Part shown: positions 47,101-59,000 of the stretch, piece after piece
Layout: each line of letters starts with the position of its first letter
Numbering within the stretch: the first letter of the stretch is position 1
Source: Paratrimastix pyriformis
Taxonomy: Eukaryota > Preaxostyla > Paratrimastigidae
Direction: 5' to 3'
Length of the DNA stretch: 64,000 nucleotides
Assembly: GCA_027972325.1 (NCBI GenBank)
Contig: JAPMOS010000060.1
Location: 109,501 to 173,500 of the forward strand
Notes under the pieces: generated by a model
What the model saw: the letters and a program-made list of their open reading frames with translations, nothing else
Database searches by the model: none
Told to the model about the DNA's origin: nothing
Position numbers and translations under genes: made by a program

Positions 47101-50088
47101 AGCGGAGGGATGGTCCGTCATGATGATGGCGCGCTCGCCACGGAGGTCAAGAGAAGCTCGCCGCGATGCGGAAGATTGCAGGCGGGGGGCATGACAACGG
47201 CGCGGAGGGGCATGGCTTGGGAGGGGCGCGGAGGGGGCGGAGGGCTGCGGACCTGTGCTGCAGGGGTGGCGGCCTGCGCGAGGGCGCCGCCTGGGCCTGG
47301 CCCGACCACGAGCGGGCCCGCATGGGCGCTACGGGCGACGGCGCGGCGGAGGTGGAAACCTCGGACGGGGGCGGGGCATCCCCCTCGGCCTCGGGGGGCG
47401 CGGCCGCCTCCTGGGGGGCCCCCGGGCAGGGCGGGCTGCCCCCAGGGCCGGCCGTGGTCGCCGTCAGGCTGGTGGCCGTGCTGGCCGGGGTGACCGTGCT
47501 GGCCGGGGTGACCGTGCTGGCCGGGGTGACCGTGCTGGCCGGGGTGACCGTGCTGGCCGGGGTGACCGTGCTGGCCGGGGTGACCGTGCTGGCCGGGGTG
47601 ACCGTGCTGGCCGGGGTGTTGGTTGTGGCGGCCGGGGTGTTGGCCATGCTGGTCATGGCGGCCGGGGCGCTGGTCGTGATTGCCGTTGCAGGCGTGCCCA
47701 AGGTCCCTGTGGGCTGGGGGGCGGCCGGGGGTGGGGCCAACGGGGAGGATGACTCGGCGGCGGCGGGCGCGGGGGCCGTGGCCGAGGCTGTGGCGGCCGG
47801 CTGTTGCTGCTGCTGCTGCTGCTGCTGGAGGAGCTGCTGCAGGGGCGGGGTGAAGGGGGTCAGGGGCCGCGAGGGCGGCGGCACGGGCGGGGATCCCTGC
47901 TGGGGAGGCGGCACTTCCACCACGTGAGGCGCCTCAGGCGAGGGCGCCGTGGGGACGCTGGTCGCCATGCAGACACCAGCCCATCACCAGCCCCGCCACC
48001 AGCCCCGCCACCAGCAGGCGCATGGGCCAGAGGAAGCGATCGTGAGAAGCGCAGCCCGAAATCGTTCGTCAGTGATCGGCGATCAGCGCTTGTTGTTGGT
48101 GGAGGGTGCTGCGCATGTTGGGGTGATGGCCAGGGCGGGGGCGCGGACAGGACAGGACAGGACAGGGGCAGGGGCAGGGGGGCAGGGGCAGGGGCAGGGG
48201 CAGGGGCAGGGGGCAGGGGCAGGGGCAGGGGCAGGGGCAGGGGCAGGGGCAGGGGCAGGGGCAGGGCAGGGGCAGGGGCAGGGGCAGGGGCAGGGGCAGG
48301 GGCAGGGGCAGGGGCAGGGGCAGGGGCAGGGGCAGGGGCAGGGGCAGGGGCGGAGGTGGGAGGGGGCGCGGACAGGACGGGGGTGGTGATCTGCTCGACC
48401 CCGGCGGCTGGGGGGGTGATGGAGACTCCGCTGCTGGCCGTCTCGGCCTCGGCCTCGGGCCGCCCGGTGGAGGTGCCGTCCCCCGCGGCGGGCGGCTCGG
48501 CGGCCTCGGGAGCCGTGCCGGGCGGGGCGGGAGCGGCCGGGCCGCGGGGCCAGCGGGGCAGCGTGCGGCTGATGAAGTCCAGCACCCCGCCCACCGTCGC
48601 CGTGGCGCTGGCAAGGTAGCCCCCCGGGGGCACGCTGCTGCTCCCAGGCGGGGCACACGGGATGGTGGGCGTCGATGCAGGGAGGAGGCCTTGCCTGTGT
48701 TGGCTGTGTTGGCTGTGTTGCCCGTGTTGCGCGTGTTGCCTGTGTTGGCTGTTTTGCCCGTGTTGGGCGTGTTGGGCGTCTCTGGGAGGACATGACCAGC
48801 CGGCCACGGACCTTGGGGCACCCGCGGCGCCGGGTGGTGGCAGGTCTGGGGCGCCCGGCTCGGAAGGCGGGCCCTCAGGGGGGCGGGCCGTCAGATTGCT
48901 GCTGCTGCCCGATGAAGCGCTTCCGGCCGAGGCGGGGGCCTGCTGGGGGGCGGTCGGTCCGGTTTGGGCACCGGGCGCCAGCAGGGGGGCCGCACCACTG
49001 GGTCCGGGTGCGGGTGCGGCCAGGACGGGGGCGGGGACGGGGGCGGGGGCGGGGGCGGGGGCGGGAGGAGTGTGGCTGCGGGGGCGGGGGTGCCGGCCGA
49101 TGTGGGGGCGGGCGTGGCCGATGGGGGGGCGGGCCGCTCGTCGGGCTTGAGCAGCAGGGCGGGCGGGTTGGCCGGGCTGTAGGCGGGCAGCGAGTCCGTG
49201 GCTGCGGGCGCCCAGAGCCACACCCCCACGGCCGGCCAGCAAAGAGCCCCCACAGCAGACCACGGTGCACATGGCAGAGGGTCAGGGAGGCTGGACCGAC
49301 GAGACCAGGCGAGGGTCGCATCATCGCAGAGGGATTGAGGCCAACAGTGGACCGCGAGCCAGGGGGGGCATGTGGCGGGAGGGAGGTGCGGCCGAGGGAC
49401 CTGCCTGAGCGAACGCCCGCTGGAGGTGCTCCAGCTCGCGGGGCGTGAAGGGCGTCGGCGCCTCGAGCAGGGCCCGCAGCTCAGCCCGCTGCTCGTCCTC
49501 CTTCAGCACCGCCTGCAGCCCGTGCAGCCCAAGCCCCCAGGCCCAATCGTTCCGTCCCCGGTGAGAGTGGGGTCAGGTGCCAACGGAGGGTCACGGGTGG
49601 GGCTGGGGCTGGGAGTCTGGGGGGGCTGGGAGTCTGGGGGGGCTGGGAGTCTGGGGGGGCTGGGAGTCTGGGGGCTGGGAGTCTGGGGGCTGGGAGTCTG
49701 GGGGCTGGGAGTCTGGGGGCTGGGAGTCTGGGGGGCTGGGAGTCTGGGGGCTGGGAGTCTGGGGGCTGGGAGTCTGGGGGCTGGGAGTCTGGGGGCTGGG
49801 AGTCTGGGGGGGGGCTGGGAGTCTGGGGGGCTGGGAGTCTGGGGGGCTGGGAGTCTGGGGGGCTGGGAGTCTGGGGGGGCTGGGAGTCAGGGGGCTGGGG
49901 AGGGAGCTGGGGAGGGGCCTGGGACTCGAGGGCGGAGGAGGGAGGAGGAGGAGTGGGGAAGGAGGGGAGGAGGAGGAGGGAGGAGGAGAAGGGAGGAGGA
50001 CAGGTCCGGGGGAGGGCGTGGCATGGCATGGCGTTGCCGGGGGTGGTGTGGGTGTGGAACGGGACTGATCAATCGGGGTGGCGGGTGT

Positions 50089-50119
<31 letters not shown>

Positions 50120-52657
50120 GGGGGAGGGAGGGGGTGGCGGGCCTGCTGGTGGAGGGTGCGCATGAGGGCGTCGGGCTCGGCCCAGGCGGCGAAGGCGCGG
50201 ATGACGCCGATCATGTCCACCACGCTGCTCGCCGCCAGCGAGGCCCGGAAGGCGTCCCGCCCGAAGGAGGCCAGCGCCACCCTGCACCACACACACGGCC
50301 ACCAGCCGGAGGAAGGCGAGCCAACAAGACAGAAAGGGAGAGGAGCCCCTGATGAAGCGGGGGTCCAAGAACCGGCTGGGTCCCCGGTCGGGTCGCGGCG
50401 AGGGCATTTGAGTGGAGCGGTGGGGCAGATGGAACTGGGGGGCAGATGGAACTGGGGGCAGATGGAACTGGGGGGCAGATGGAACTGGGGGGCAGATGGA
50501 ACTGGGGGCAGATGGAACTGGGGCAGATGGAACTGGGGGCAGATGGAACTGGGGGGCAGATGGAACTGGGGGGCAGATGGAACTGGGGGGCAGATGGAAC
50601 TGGGGGGCAGATGGAACTGGGGGGCAGATGGAACTGGGGGGCAGATGGAACTGGGGGGCAGATGGAACTGGGGGCAGATGGAACTGGGGGGCAGATGGAA
50701 CTGGGGGGCAGATGGAACTGGGGGCAGATGGAACTGGGGGGCAGATGGAACTGGGGGGCAGATGGAACTGGGGGGCAGATGGAACTGGGGGCAGATGGGG
50801 GGCGGCGGGGGCGGGCCTGTGGATGAGGTTGTGGCCCTCGACCCAGAGCGCGTCCCACAGGCGGAGGGTCGTGTGGAAGGGCGTGCTGCCGGCAGGGGGC
50901 CGCCCAACAGCAGGCACCGAACGGATCCCAGAGGGGCATCCCGGTGAGGGGCGTGGCGAATGATGGGCATGGCCGCAGGGATGTGGCGTGTGGCGTGTGG
51001 TGTGTGGCGTGTGGCGTGTGGCGTGTGGCGTGTGGTGTGGCGTGTGGCGTGTGGCGTGTGGCGTGTGGTGTGTGGCGTGTGGCGTGTGGTGTGTGGCGTG
51101 TGGCGTGTGGTGTGTGGCGTGTGGCGTGTGGTGTGTGGCGTGTGGCGTGTGGCGTGTGGTGTGGCGTGTGGTGTGTGGCGTGTGGCGTGTGGTGTGTGGC
51201 GTGGCGTGTGGCGTGTGGCGTGTGGCGTGGCGTGTGGCGTGTGGCGTGTGGCGTGTGGTGTGGCGTGTGGCGTGTGGCGTGTGGCGTGTGGCATGTGGCG
51301 TGGCGGGTGCGTGAGCGGACCTGTCGAAGCACACCTTGATGAAGAGCGGGGTCGCCAGGATGGACAGCTCCAGGCCGCACTCGGCCAGCTTGGCCAGCAG
51401 GTCGGGCCGGTGATCCTCCATAATCCGCTCCATCACGGCCGTCTGCCCGACGCCAGGCCCCGTGCGGATCCCTCGTCAGGGGCCAGGGCAGAAGGGCTGT
51501 GCGGTGCAGTGTGGCCGAGGATGGGCAGCGGGGCTGTGCGGTGCAGTGTGGCCGAGGATGGGCAGCGGGGCTGTGCGGAGAATTGGCGGGGCGTGGGGGC
51601 GGACCTCGGCCCTGAGGCCGACCATGGAGTGGGAGTAGTACTCGGGCAGGTAGTGCTCCACCAGCCGCACCAGCATCCCGAAGGCCCGCTCCTCCATCTC
51701 TCGCCAGGTCTCCAGCGGCAGCGGGCACCAGCCCGCCGGGCTTGGGCTTGGGATTGGGCTGGGCGGCGGGGCGGCGGGCGTGGGGCAGACGGGAGTGGGG
51801 CAGGATGGGGTGGGACAGGAGGGGGTGGGGCTGCCGATGGGTGTACCCGTCGACGTCGCATTGGGGGGTGGTGGCGAGATGCCGGGTGGGGATGTGGAAG
51901 GTTGCTGCAGTTCCTGCTGGGCTTCCTGCTGGGCTTCCTGCTGGGGGGGCTGAGGAGGCTCGTCCAAGGGGGACGAGGGCTGGGCGCGGGCATCGGGTGG
52001 CGCTTCGAGGGTGGCCGAAAGGGATGTGGACGGTACCGGGGAGGGGTGGGATGAGAGCGGAGGAAGAGGCACGTCCGGGGACTGGCTCAGCACGGGCGAC
52101 GGGGCTGCGGGCTGCGGCTGGCGGATGGGCCGACAGAGCCGATGGGTGGCCTCCCACTCGTGCAGCAGCACCAGCATCAGGACCCCGGCCACGAAGTTCA
52201 TACCCTGGCAATAGCCAACATTGGAATTGTACAAGGCATATGCCTGCAGGACGCGCTCGAGGGCGTCGAGGCCCCCCAGCTGAGCGAACTTCAAATTGTC
52301 GGGGAAAGTTCTGGGGATATCGAGCTTAATCGCTTCAAAGGCGGGGTTCTCGTGAGAGATAGTATGGATGGCCTTTTCGGAGAGGTCTCGGAACAGGGAG
52401 GGATGGTTGAGATTGAACGCTGCGGCCCCACTGATGATGTACCAGATGGAGCCACGCATGACTTCGGGGAATCCGCTGTACGCAAGAGATCGAAACTCCC
52501 GACGGACGGACAACGGGAACCCACTCACGGAGATCATGCGATCGAAAAAGCGGTAGTACCGCATCAGGGCATCAACGTTTCCCTCCTTGACGTCCGACGA
52601 GAGGTGAATCCGGGAACCACCTTTTGTGAATCCGTAAGAATCCACCTTATGATCCAT
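44174..52657 (-). CDS. TBC-domain RabGAP with EF-hand-like region (TBC1D8/9-like)
   Basis: GTPase-activating protein for Rab GTPases. The ATG at 52657 ([14 protein letters not shown]) leads to the TBC domain: [19 protein letters not shown], then the Arg-finger motif [12 protein letters not shown] and the Gln-finger motif [18 protein letters not shown] Pro/Ser-rich insert (about 52130-51740) interrupts the domain, which resumes with [57 protein letters not shown] and [21 protein letters not shown] very long disordered part follows, including six-residue TPASTV-type repeats coded at 47476-47625. EF-hand-like segments are [17 protein letters not shown] (near 46620) and [20 protein letters not shown] (near 45740), as in TBC1D8/9. 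The end is DLRRRC...SDPSAPC at 44174. Two donors near 50812 and 50138 are GCCCGC. Unity of the distal half is inferred. Confidence 0.78.
45896..45966. repeat. 5-nt array (cgtgg) in TBC-gene intron
   Basis: About 14 copies. On the minus strand the donor GTCCGC runs straight into CACGCCACGCC with no spacer. Confidence 0.97.
47476..47625 (-). repeat. 18-nt coding repeat
   Basis: About eight copies; in the TBC-gene frame they code for Thr-Pro-Ala-Ser-Thr-Val repeats. Confidence 0.9.
48150..48352. repeat. 6-nt array (ggggca)
   Basis: About 33 copies, flanked on both sides by minus-strand GTCCGCGCCC words. Probably intronic, although the frame is open. Confidence 0.93.
49605..49905. repeat. About 15-nt array (gctgggagtctgggg)
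   Basis: About 20 copies with variable G number, in a TBC-gene intron. Confidence 0.95.
50432..50800. repeat. About 17-nt array (ggggggcagatggaact)
   Basis: Over 20 copies differing in G-run length. It follows a minus-strand GC donor (GCCCGC). Confidence 0.96.
50982..51305. repeat. 7-nt array (gtgtggc)
   Basis: Over 40 copies with tgtgt variants, after the minus-strand donor GTCCGCTCAC in the TBC gene. Confidence 0.96.
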
Positions 52658-53065
52658 GGGAGCCGGTGGCCGGCTGACGCGAATAAATGATGATGCTGCG
52701 AGAGAAACTAGGGAACAGCCGATTAGCCCTGGGGGCGGTTCAACGTGCCGCAAATGAAGCGTTTGAATTGGCGCGATCTTCCGAGGCGGGAAGGATTGGA
52801 AGATCTCCCCAGGCACACGGAACCAAAAGAGTTAACGAGAAAGGTAGCGTTTGACAGAATGATACATGGAAAGAGAAATCCAAAAAACCGATAAATCGGG
52901 GCTTAGTATACTCCTGATCGAAACCGGGGCCCACTGAGTGGCTGTCGCGGTATTCTGTGGCGAAAAAGGGGGGAAAAGATGAGGGGGATCACACGAAGGA
53001 GCTGTGTCACAGACGGGGGCTGAGAGGTCCTGCCGCCCATGGGGGGATAGCCGCCGAGCCCTAGG
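52658..53065. other. Intergenic gap, AT-richer
   Basis: This 408-bp gap lies between the LRRC9 stop and the TBC gene start (both minus strand). It is less GC-rich than the exons on both sides. I see no gene, RNA or clear promoter motif. Confidence 0.5.
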
Positions 53066-56000
53066 TCATAAGCAAGCCGATGAGGCCCAACCACCGAAAG
53101 ATCGCCCAAGGGACAGACCACCCGTGGCGGAGGCCCCACCCCCACTTCCCGTCCGAGGGGGCGGGACGCCATGCGAGGGGGCGTAGCCGCCCGTCTGGGA
53201 GCCGCCGCCCAGGGCCATGGACATGCCCAGACTCGCGCCGCCCTGGGCGGGGGGCGCCCCCGCGGGCTGACCGCCATAGTCGCTGCTGCTGCTTCGGTGG
53301 AGCCCCAGCCCGCCCGGGTGCGGCCCCCCGTGTGCCGAGCGGGGCAGGTGTCCCACGGCCCCCGCGCCGCCCCCTCCGAAGTACTCCCCTGCGAGGCGCC
53401 CCACAAAAGTCCCAAAGGGCCGCAGCACAGCCAGAGGATGAGCGGAGGTGACGGCACTCACCCCGAGTGATGACAGCACCGCATTCAGGCCGGCGCCGAT
53501 GGGGACGTGGATGGGGACGTGGATGGGGACGTGGATGGGGACGTGGATGGGGACGTGGATGGGGACGTGGATGGGGACGTGGATGGGGACGTGGGGGGGG
53601 GGGGGGGGGGGGGGGGGGGGGGCTCCTCGAGGCTGCCAGGGGCGGACCGGGACCTCGGGACGTGGACGGGGCCGACCCTCGGCCGGGGCCCTGCTGCTGG
53701 GTGTACATTTCCTCGGTCGAGACCAGGTGCCAGTCCCCGTCCCGCCTGCTCCCCCCCCCCCCCCCCCCCCCGGCACAGCCACACCAACGCGGGACGATCG
53801 GAATGGGCGGCCCGAGGCGAATGAACGGCGGGAGGTGGACCCAAAAGGGGAGAGGGAGACGGGCCCAAGTTGACGCTGGGACATGCCCTGGGGAGGGGAG
53901 GGCAAGAGGGGGGGCGGACCCGAGCTGGAGCTGAGACATGCCCTGGGTGGCCCCGACCACCGCGGGGCCCATCATCACCATGGGCGGGGGCGTCGGGTCC
54001 TGGCCGCCCATCCCGGGGCCCAGCCCGCAGAGGTTGTCGAAATTCACCGAGGTCAGCTGCCCCCACGCGCCGCCAACCCGATGCAGACGCCCCGAGCGAT
54101 GATGTGATGACGATGATGACGCCGATGCCGGAATGACGGAATGATGCCGGTGATTGGATAGTCGTGGTGACGGCAGAGAATGCCACCCACAAAGCGGCAC
54201 CGGGTCATTGTGGCTCGTGGGTCCTCATCTTCATCCTTCTCCTCTTTCTTCCTCCTCCTCCTCTTTCTTATTCCTCCTCAGGCGGTCCCAGGCGGCCAAA
54301 GGGGGGCGGTGGGCGGGGCGGGGCGGGGAGGGGCGAGGCGGGGCGGGGCGAGGGTGCGTGGCGACCTTGATGGGGACCCTGGTGGCCATCTTGTCGAGGA
54401 CCACCGAGGCGGGCTGGGCCTGGGCCAGGGCCATGTCGATCCGCTCGCGCTCCTCGGCCGTGATGGGCCGCTCGTCGAGCATGCTCACCTGCCCCAGCCG
54501 GCGCACCACCGTCGCACGGTACATCTGCGCCCCCCCACCCCCACACGGCATGACGCCCGCACCACCAGAACCCATCATCATGGCGAGATGCGCATGTCGC
54601 TGTGCCAAATGGGGGAAGTGGGGGGTGGCTCAGGGGCGGAGTTGGAGACCGCGACATGAGCGAGGTGTGGATGGGGGATGGGGGATGGGGAGAGGGTGGG
54701 TGGGAGGGGGTAGGTTGGAGCGGCATGGGGACTGCCGACGGACGGGCTTCCGGGCGAGGGGATTGTTGTGGAGGGTCACCTCGGCCAGCGAAGGCAGCAG
54801 GGCCAGCTTCTGCGGCCCCCCAGAGAAGCAAAAGGAGAGGGAGAAGATGAAGATGAAGAGGGCCCCCTCAGGCAGCAGAGGCAACCATCAGATCATGGGG
54901 CATGGAGGGCATGGGGGGGCATGGAGGGCATGGGGGGGCATGGAGGGCATGGGGGCATGGAGGGCATGGGGGCATGGAGGGCATGGGGGGGCATGGAGGG
55001 CATGGGGGGGCATGGAGGGCATGGGGGGGCATGGAGGGCATGGATGGGCATGGGCAAGAATGACGGGGGCACGGGGGGTGCGGGGGTACGGGCCTCGGCC
55101 TCCGTGAACTCTGCGAGTCTGTTGAAGGCCAGCTGGAGGACCCGCAGGCGGGGCAGGGGCCCCAGGTGGTCCAGCGAGCGGAGGCCGTTCTCGCAGAGGC
55201 GCAGCTCGACCAGCCCGCTGAGGCCTGCCAGGCAGCCGGCCGTCAGGAACTTGATCTTGTTCTTGTCCAGCACAAGCTCCCGCAGCCCGCTCAGGCCCTC
55301 CAGGCCTCCACCTGCACCGCCAGTCCCACCGCCCCCCCAAATGCAGCCCGTGAGCGTGACGATGCGGGGGGCAGGCATCGGACGGGGGGTGACTGCGCTG
55401 GGGGTAACTGCTGTGTGTCTGTGTGTGTGGAGTAAAGAGGGAAAGAAGTAACGGGAAAACAAAAACCAGAGAGGTAGAAGAGACAGCACGAATGTCACTG
55501 CACCCGTGGGCGAAGGAATCCCCTGTGGAGGGCGTTTGATGTGTCTGTGTGTGTGTGTGGGGGGGCGCCGGACCCTTGTGATGTCGTTGCCCTGGAGGTT
55601 GAGGACGCGCAGGTTGCGGAGGAACTCGAGGTGCAGCTCGCCCATCGAGGCGATCCCGTTGAATGCCAGCTGCAGCACCTCCAGCGACCGGAAGCAGGGC
55701 AGCCCGCCCTGGGCAACCCCGGCCGCCTGTCGGGCGCACCCCCGCCCCCGGTCCGATCCCCCGCCCACCCCGTGGAAGACCGGTGTGTGTGTGTGTGCGG
55801 GGTGGTGAGGCCCCGGCGCCTGGCTGATGGAATGGGGGTGGAGGGAGGCAGGGCAGCCACGGCCTGGTGGTTGGTGGTGGCGGGGCGCTGATGACGGGGC
55901 GGGGCAGGGCGGACGGACGTCGACGGATGCGAAGGAGCGGGTCTTGTTGTGGCACAGCCGGAGGGAGGTCAGCTGGGGCAGCCCACGAAGCGACTGCATC

Positions 56001-59000
56001 GCCGAGGGAGGCCGAGGTAACGGAACGGCGTGTGAGAGGGGCCAGGCGGGCGACCCCACAAACGGGCGGGCTGGGAGGGCAGGAGAGGCAGGGCTTGGGG
56101 CCCGTGCGGACTGAGATGTCGGTGATGGCGTTGTTGTCGAGGTCGAGCTCGGCCAGGGCGGCGAACTCCTCGCCCCCGAGCATGTTCACCTCCCGCAGGG
56201 CGGCCCCGGCCAGGGACAGGGTCCGCAGGTGGGCGAAGAGGCCGTGGCCCACCCGCTCGGTGAGGATCTCCACCGTCAGCCGGCCCGCGTAGCGGTCCCG
56301 GGCCCCGCCCTGCTCGGCCTGGCTCACCCCCACCCCGTCCAGAACCTGCCCCCGCCCCGGCCACCAGCGCCCCCCGGCGGCCCATCGCCCCCCAGATGCC
56401 CATCACCCCCCAGATGCCCATCACCCCCCAGATGCCCATCACCCCCCAGATGCCCATCACCCCCCAGATGCCCGGTCAGGGAGCGGACGCCTGGGTGTGC
56501 GCGGCCGTGGCGGCAAAGGGCGCGTGCAAATGGAAGCAGGAGGAGGTGTGGCCGGGCGGGGACCTTGAGCTTGCGGAGGCAGTAGACGGCGTAGAGGCGG
56601 TACTCGGGGTCGGCGGCCAGGGGGTTGCCAGAGAGGTCGACGATGATCAGCCTGTGCAGCTCGCGCAGGTGGTGCAGCCCCTTGATGCTCCCAACTCGGT
56701 TGTTCCCCAGGTCTGCACGTCCAGGGGGGATTACCACAGTCCACGCCGGCGGCCGGGAGAGATGATGCATGGACGATGGATCGATGCGTGCGATGGATGA
56801 GACGATGGCATGGATGGGCGTTGGGCGGTGGTGGAATGGCGGGATGGGGAGCGGGCGCGGACAGAGCTCCATGAGGGACTTGAGGGCGGCGAGGGGCTGC
56901 AGCTGGCTGATCTGGTTGTCCTCGAGGGAGAGCTGCCCCAGGTGGGCCAGCTGGTCGAGGCCCTCCACCTTGCCGATCCGGTTCTTGGCCAGGTCCAGCA
57001 CCCGCAGGTTGGGGCACCCCTCCAGCCTGCCACACCCCGAGGGGGAGCACCCCCATGGCCGATGGGAACACGACCTCGGTCAGCACAGGGTGCCAGGGCG
57101 GGGGGGCGGGGCGGGGCAGCAAGATGGGGGCGGGGCAGCAAGATGGGGGGCGGGGCAGCAAGATGGGGGCGGGGCAGCAAGATGGGGGCGGGGCAGCAAG
57201 ATGGGGGCGGGGCAGCAAGATGGGGGCGGGGCAGCAAGATGGGGGGCGGGGCAGCAAGATGGGGGGTGCGGACCCCTCGATGGTGGAGATGCGGTTGTCC
57301 TCGAGGGAGAGCTCCTCGAGCCGCTTGCACTTGGTCAGGCCCTCCATCCGGCTGATCTCGTTGTCCGCCAGCAGCAGCCGCCGCAGGTTGGTGAACCTGG
57401 GGCCGCACCGCAGAAGAATCAGGGGTGAGGATGACGAGGATGAGGACGAGGATGAGGAGGACGAGGATGAGGTTATTGAACCGGGCCGCTTCGCCACATA
57501 CCACCATATGCCGTGTTGCGGTGCCAGCGGGGGCGGTCGGCCGGAATGAGGAGGGGCAGCCGATGATGCGGGTGGGGCAGCCGATGATGCGGGTGGGGCA
57601 GCCGGTGATGCGGGTGGGGCAGCCGGTGATGCGGGTGGGGCAGCCGATGATGCGGGTGAGGCGGCAGGAGGCGGGGGCGTGGGCATGGGGCCGGGGTGCG
57701 GACCGCTCGAGGGCCTCGATCTTGCGGAGCTTGAGGTGGCTCATCGAGATCTCCACCACGTCCTCCCACCAGGGCTCCCCGCCCACAGGCGCGGCCGGGA
57801 TGGGCCCCAGCCCCCGCTCCCCGCCCCCGCCCCCGCCCCAACCTCAGCCCCCGGCCCCCCGGTGGTGACGATGGCCTGGTTGCTCGTGGTGGGCGACGGC
57901 GGGGCGGCCTGCTGGGGGCTGGACCTGCCCAGGGCCGGCGGCAGGCACAAAGGGGACAAGAATACCAGACGGTCATCAGCCCAATGCGGGCCAGTGCAGG
58001 CGCAAAGGGGGGAACACGAAAGCCAGACGGCCCTGCTCGATGTGGGCCAGACAGGCGGGGCGGTGTGGCGGGGAAGGGAGGGGACGTCACCGCGTGGTGC
58101 ACGTCGCGGGCCGGGGTCGGGGCGCGGCTGACAGACGGGGGCTGCGTCGTGGCGGCCGGGCTGGCTGGGGGCTGGGGCTGGGGGGCGGCCCCTGCCAGGG
58201 CCGGGACGACGGGGCACCCGGTGAGGGTCGCGTAGCCGCGGATCAGCTCGGGCGTCATCACCACCGCGTTCCGGGCGGCCAGGCTCTGCGCCCGCCCCCA
58301 CACGCGGCACACGCGGCGCACCGGCCGGCAGCACAGAATGCGAGGCGTCATTGCGTGCGAAGCCATCGTGTCGATGCGAAGCCGTTGTGTCTCGCAAACT
58401 GCGTGGGGGCCATGGCGACGCGAGGACAAGGGGAGCGGGCGCGGACCCGCTCGTGGTCTGTGACCTGGACCCCGTCCAAAACGGCCACCTTTGCCAGCCG
58501 CCGCAGGACGGCGCCCCGGTAGCCCTTGCCCTCGGTGAGGCTGTTGCCCCGCAGGTTGAGCACGGCCAGGTTGGGGTTGTACCTGCCCCGCCCCACACGC
58601 ACGCACCACCGAAGCACGAGCACAACGACCATGCGATGCGTGCCGATGGGCGGTCCCTGTCCTTGATGGCGCATGCGGGTGATGGGACGGGCAGGTGGTG
58701 GGCAGCCCGTGCAGGTGGAGTGGCAGCCCGTGCAGGGGGCAGGCGGCGGGGCGGCCCGGCAAGCGCCCGTCCGGGCGGAGGAGGGCGGGCAGGCAGGCGA
58801 GTGGGCGGGCAGGCGAGTGGGCGGGCAGGCGAGTGGGCGGGCAGGCGAGTGGGCGGGCAGGCGAGTGGGCGGGCAGGCGAGTGGGCGGACAGGCGAGTGG
58901 GCGGGCAGGCGAGTGGGCTGGCAGGCGGGCAGGCGGGCAGGCGGGCAGGCGGGCAGGCGGGCAGGCGGGCAGGCGGGCAGGCGGGCAGGCGGGCAGGCGG

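Noticed and set aside
47166-47927. Long plus-strand frame rich in Val/Ala/Gly repeats
   Set aside because: It is the antisense of the TBC-gene coding repeat (Thr-Pro-Ala-Ser-Thr-Val). No other evidence supports it.
50211-52211. Long minus-strand frames with His-Thr-Pro or Cys-Pro-Pro repeats
   Set aside because: They are translations of the 17-nt and 7-nt intron arrays between TBC exons.
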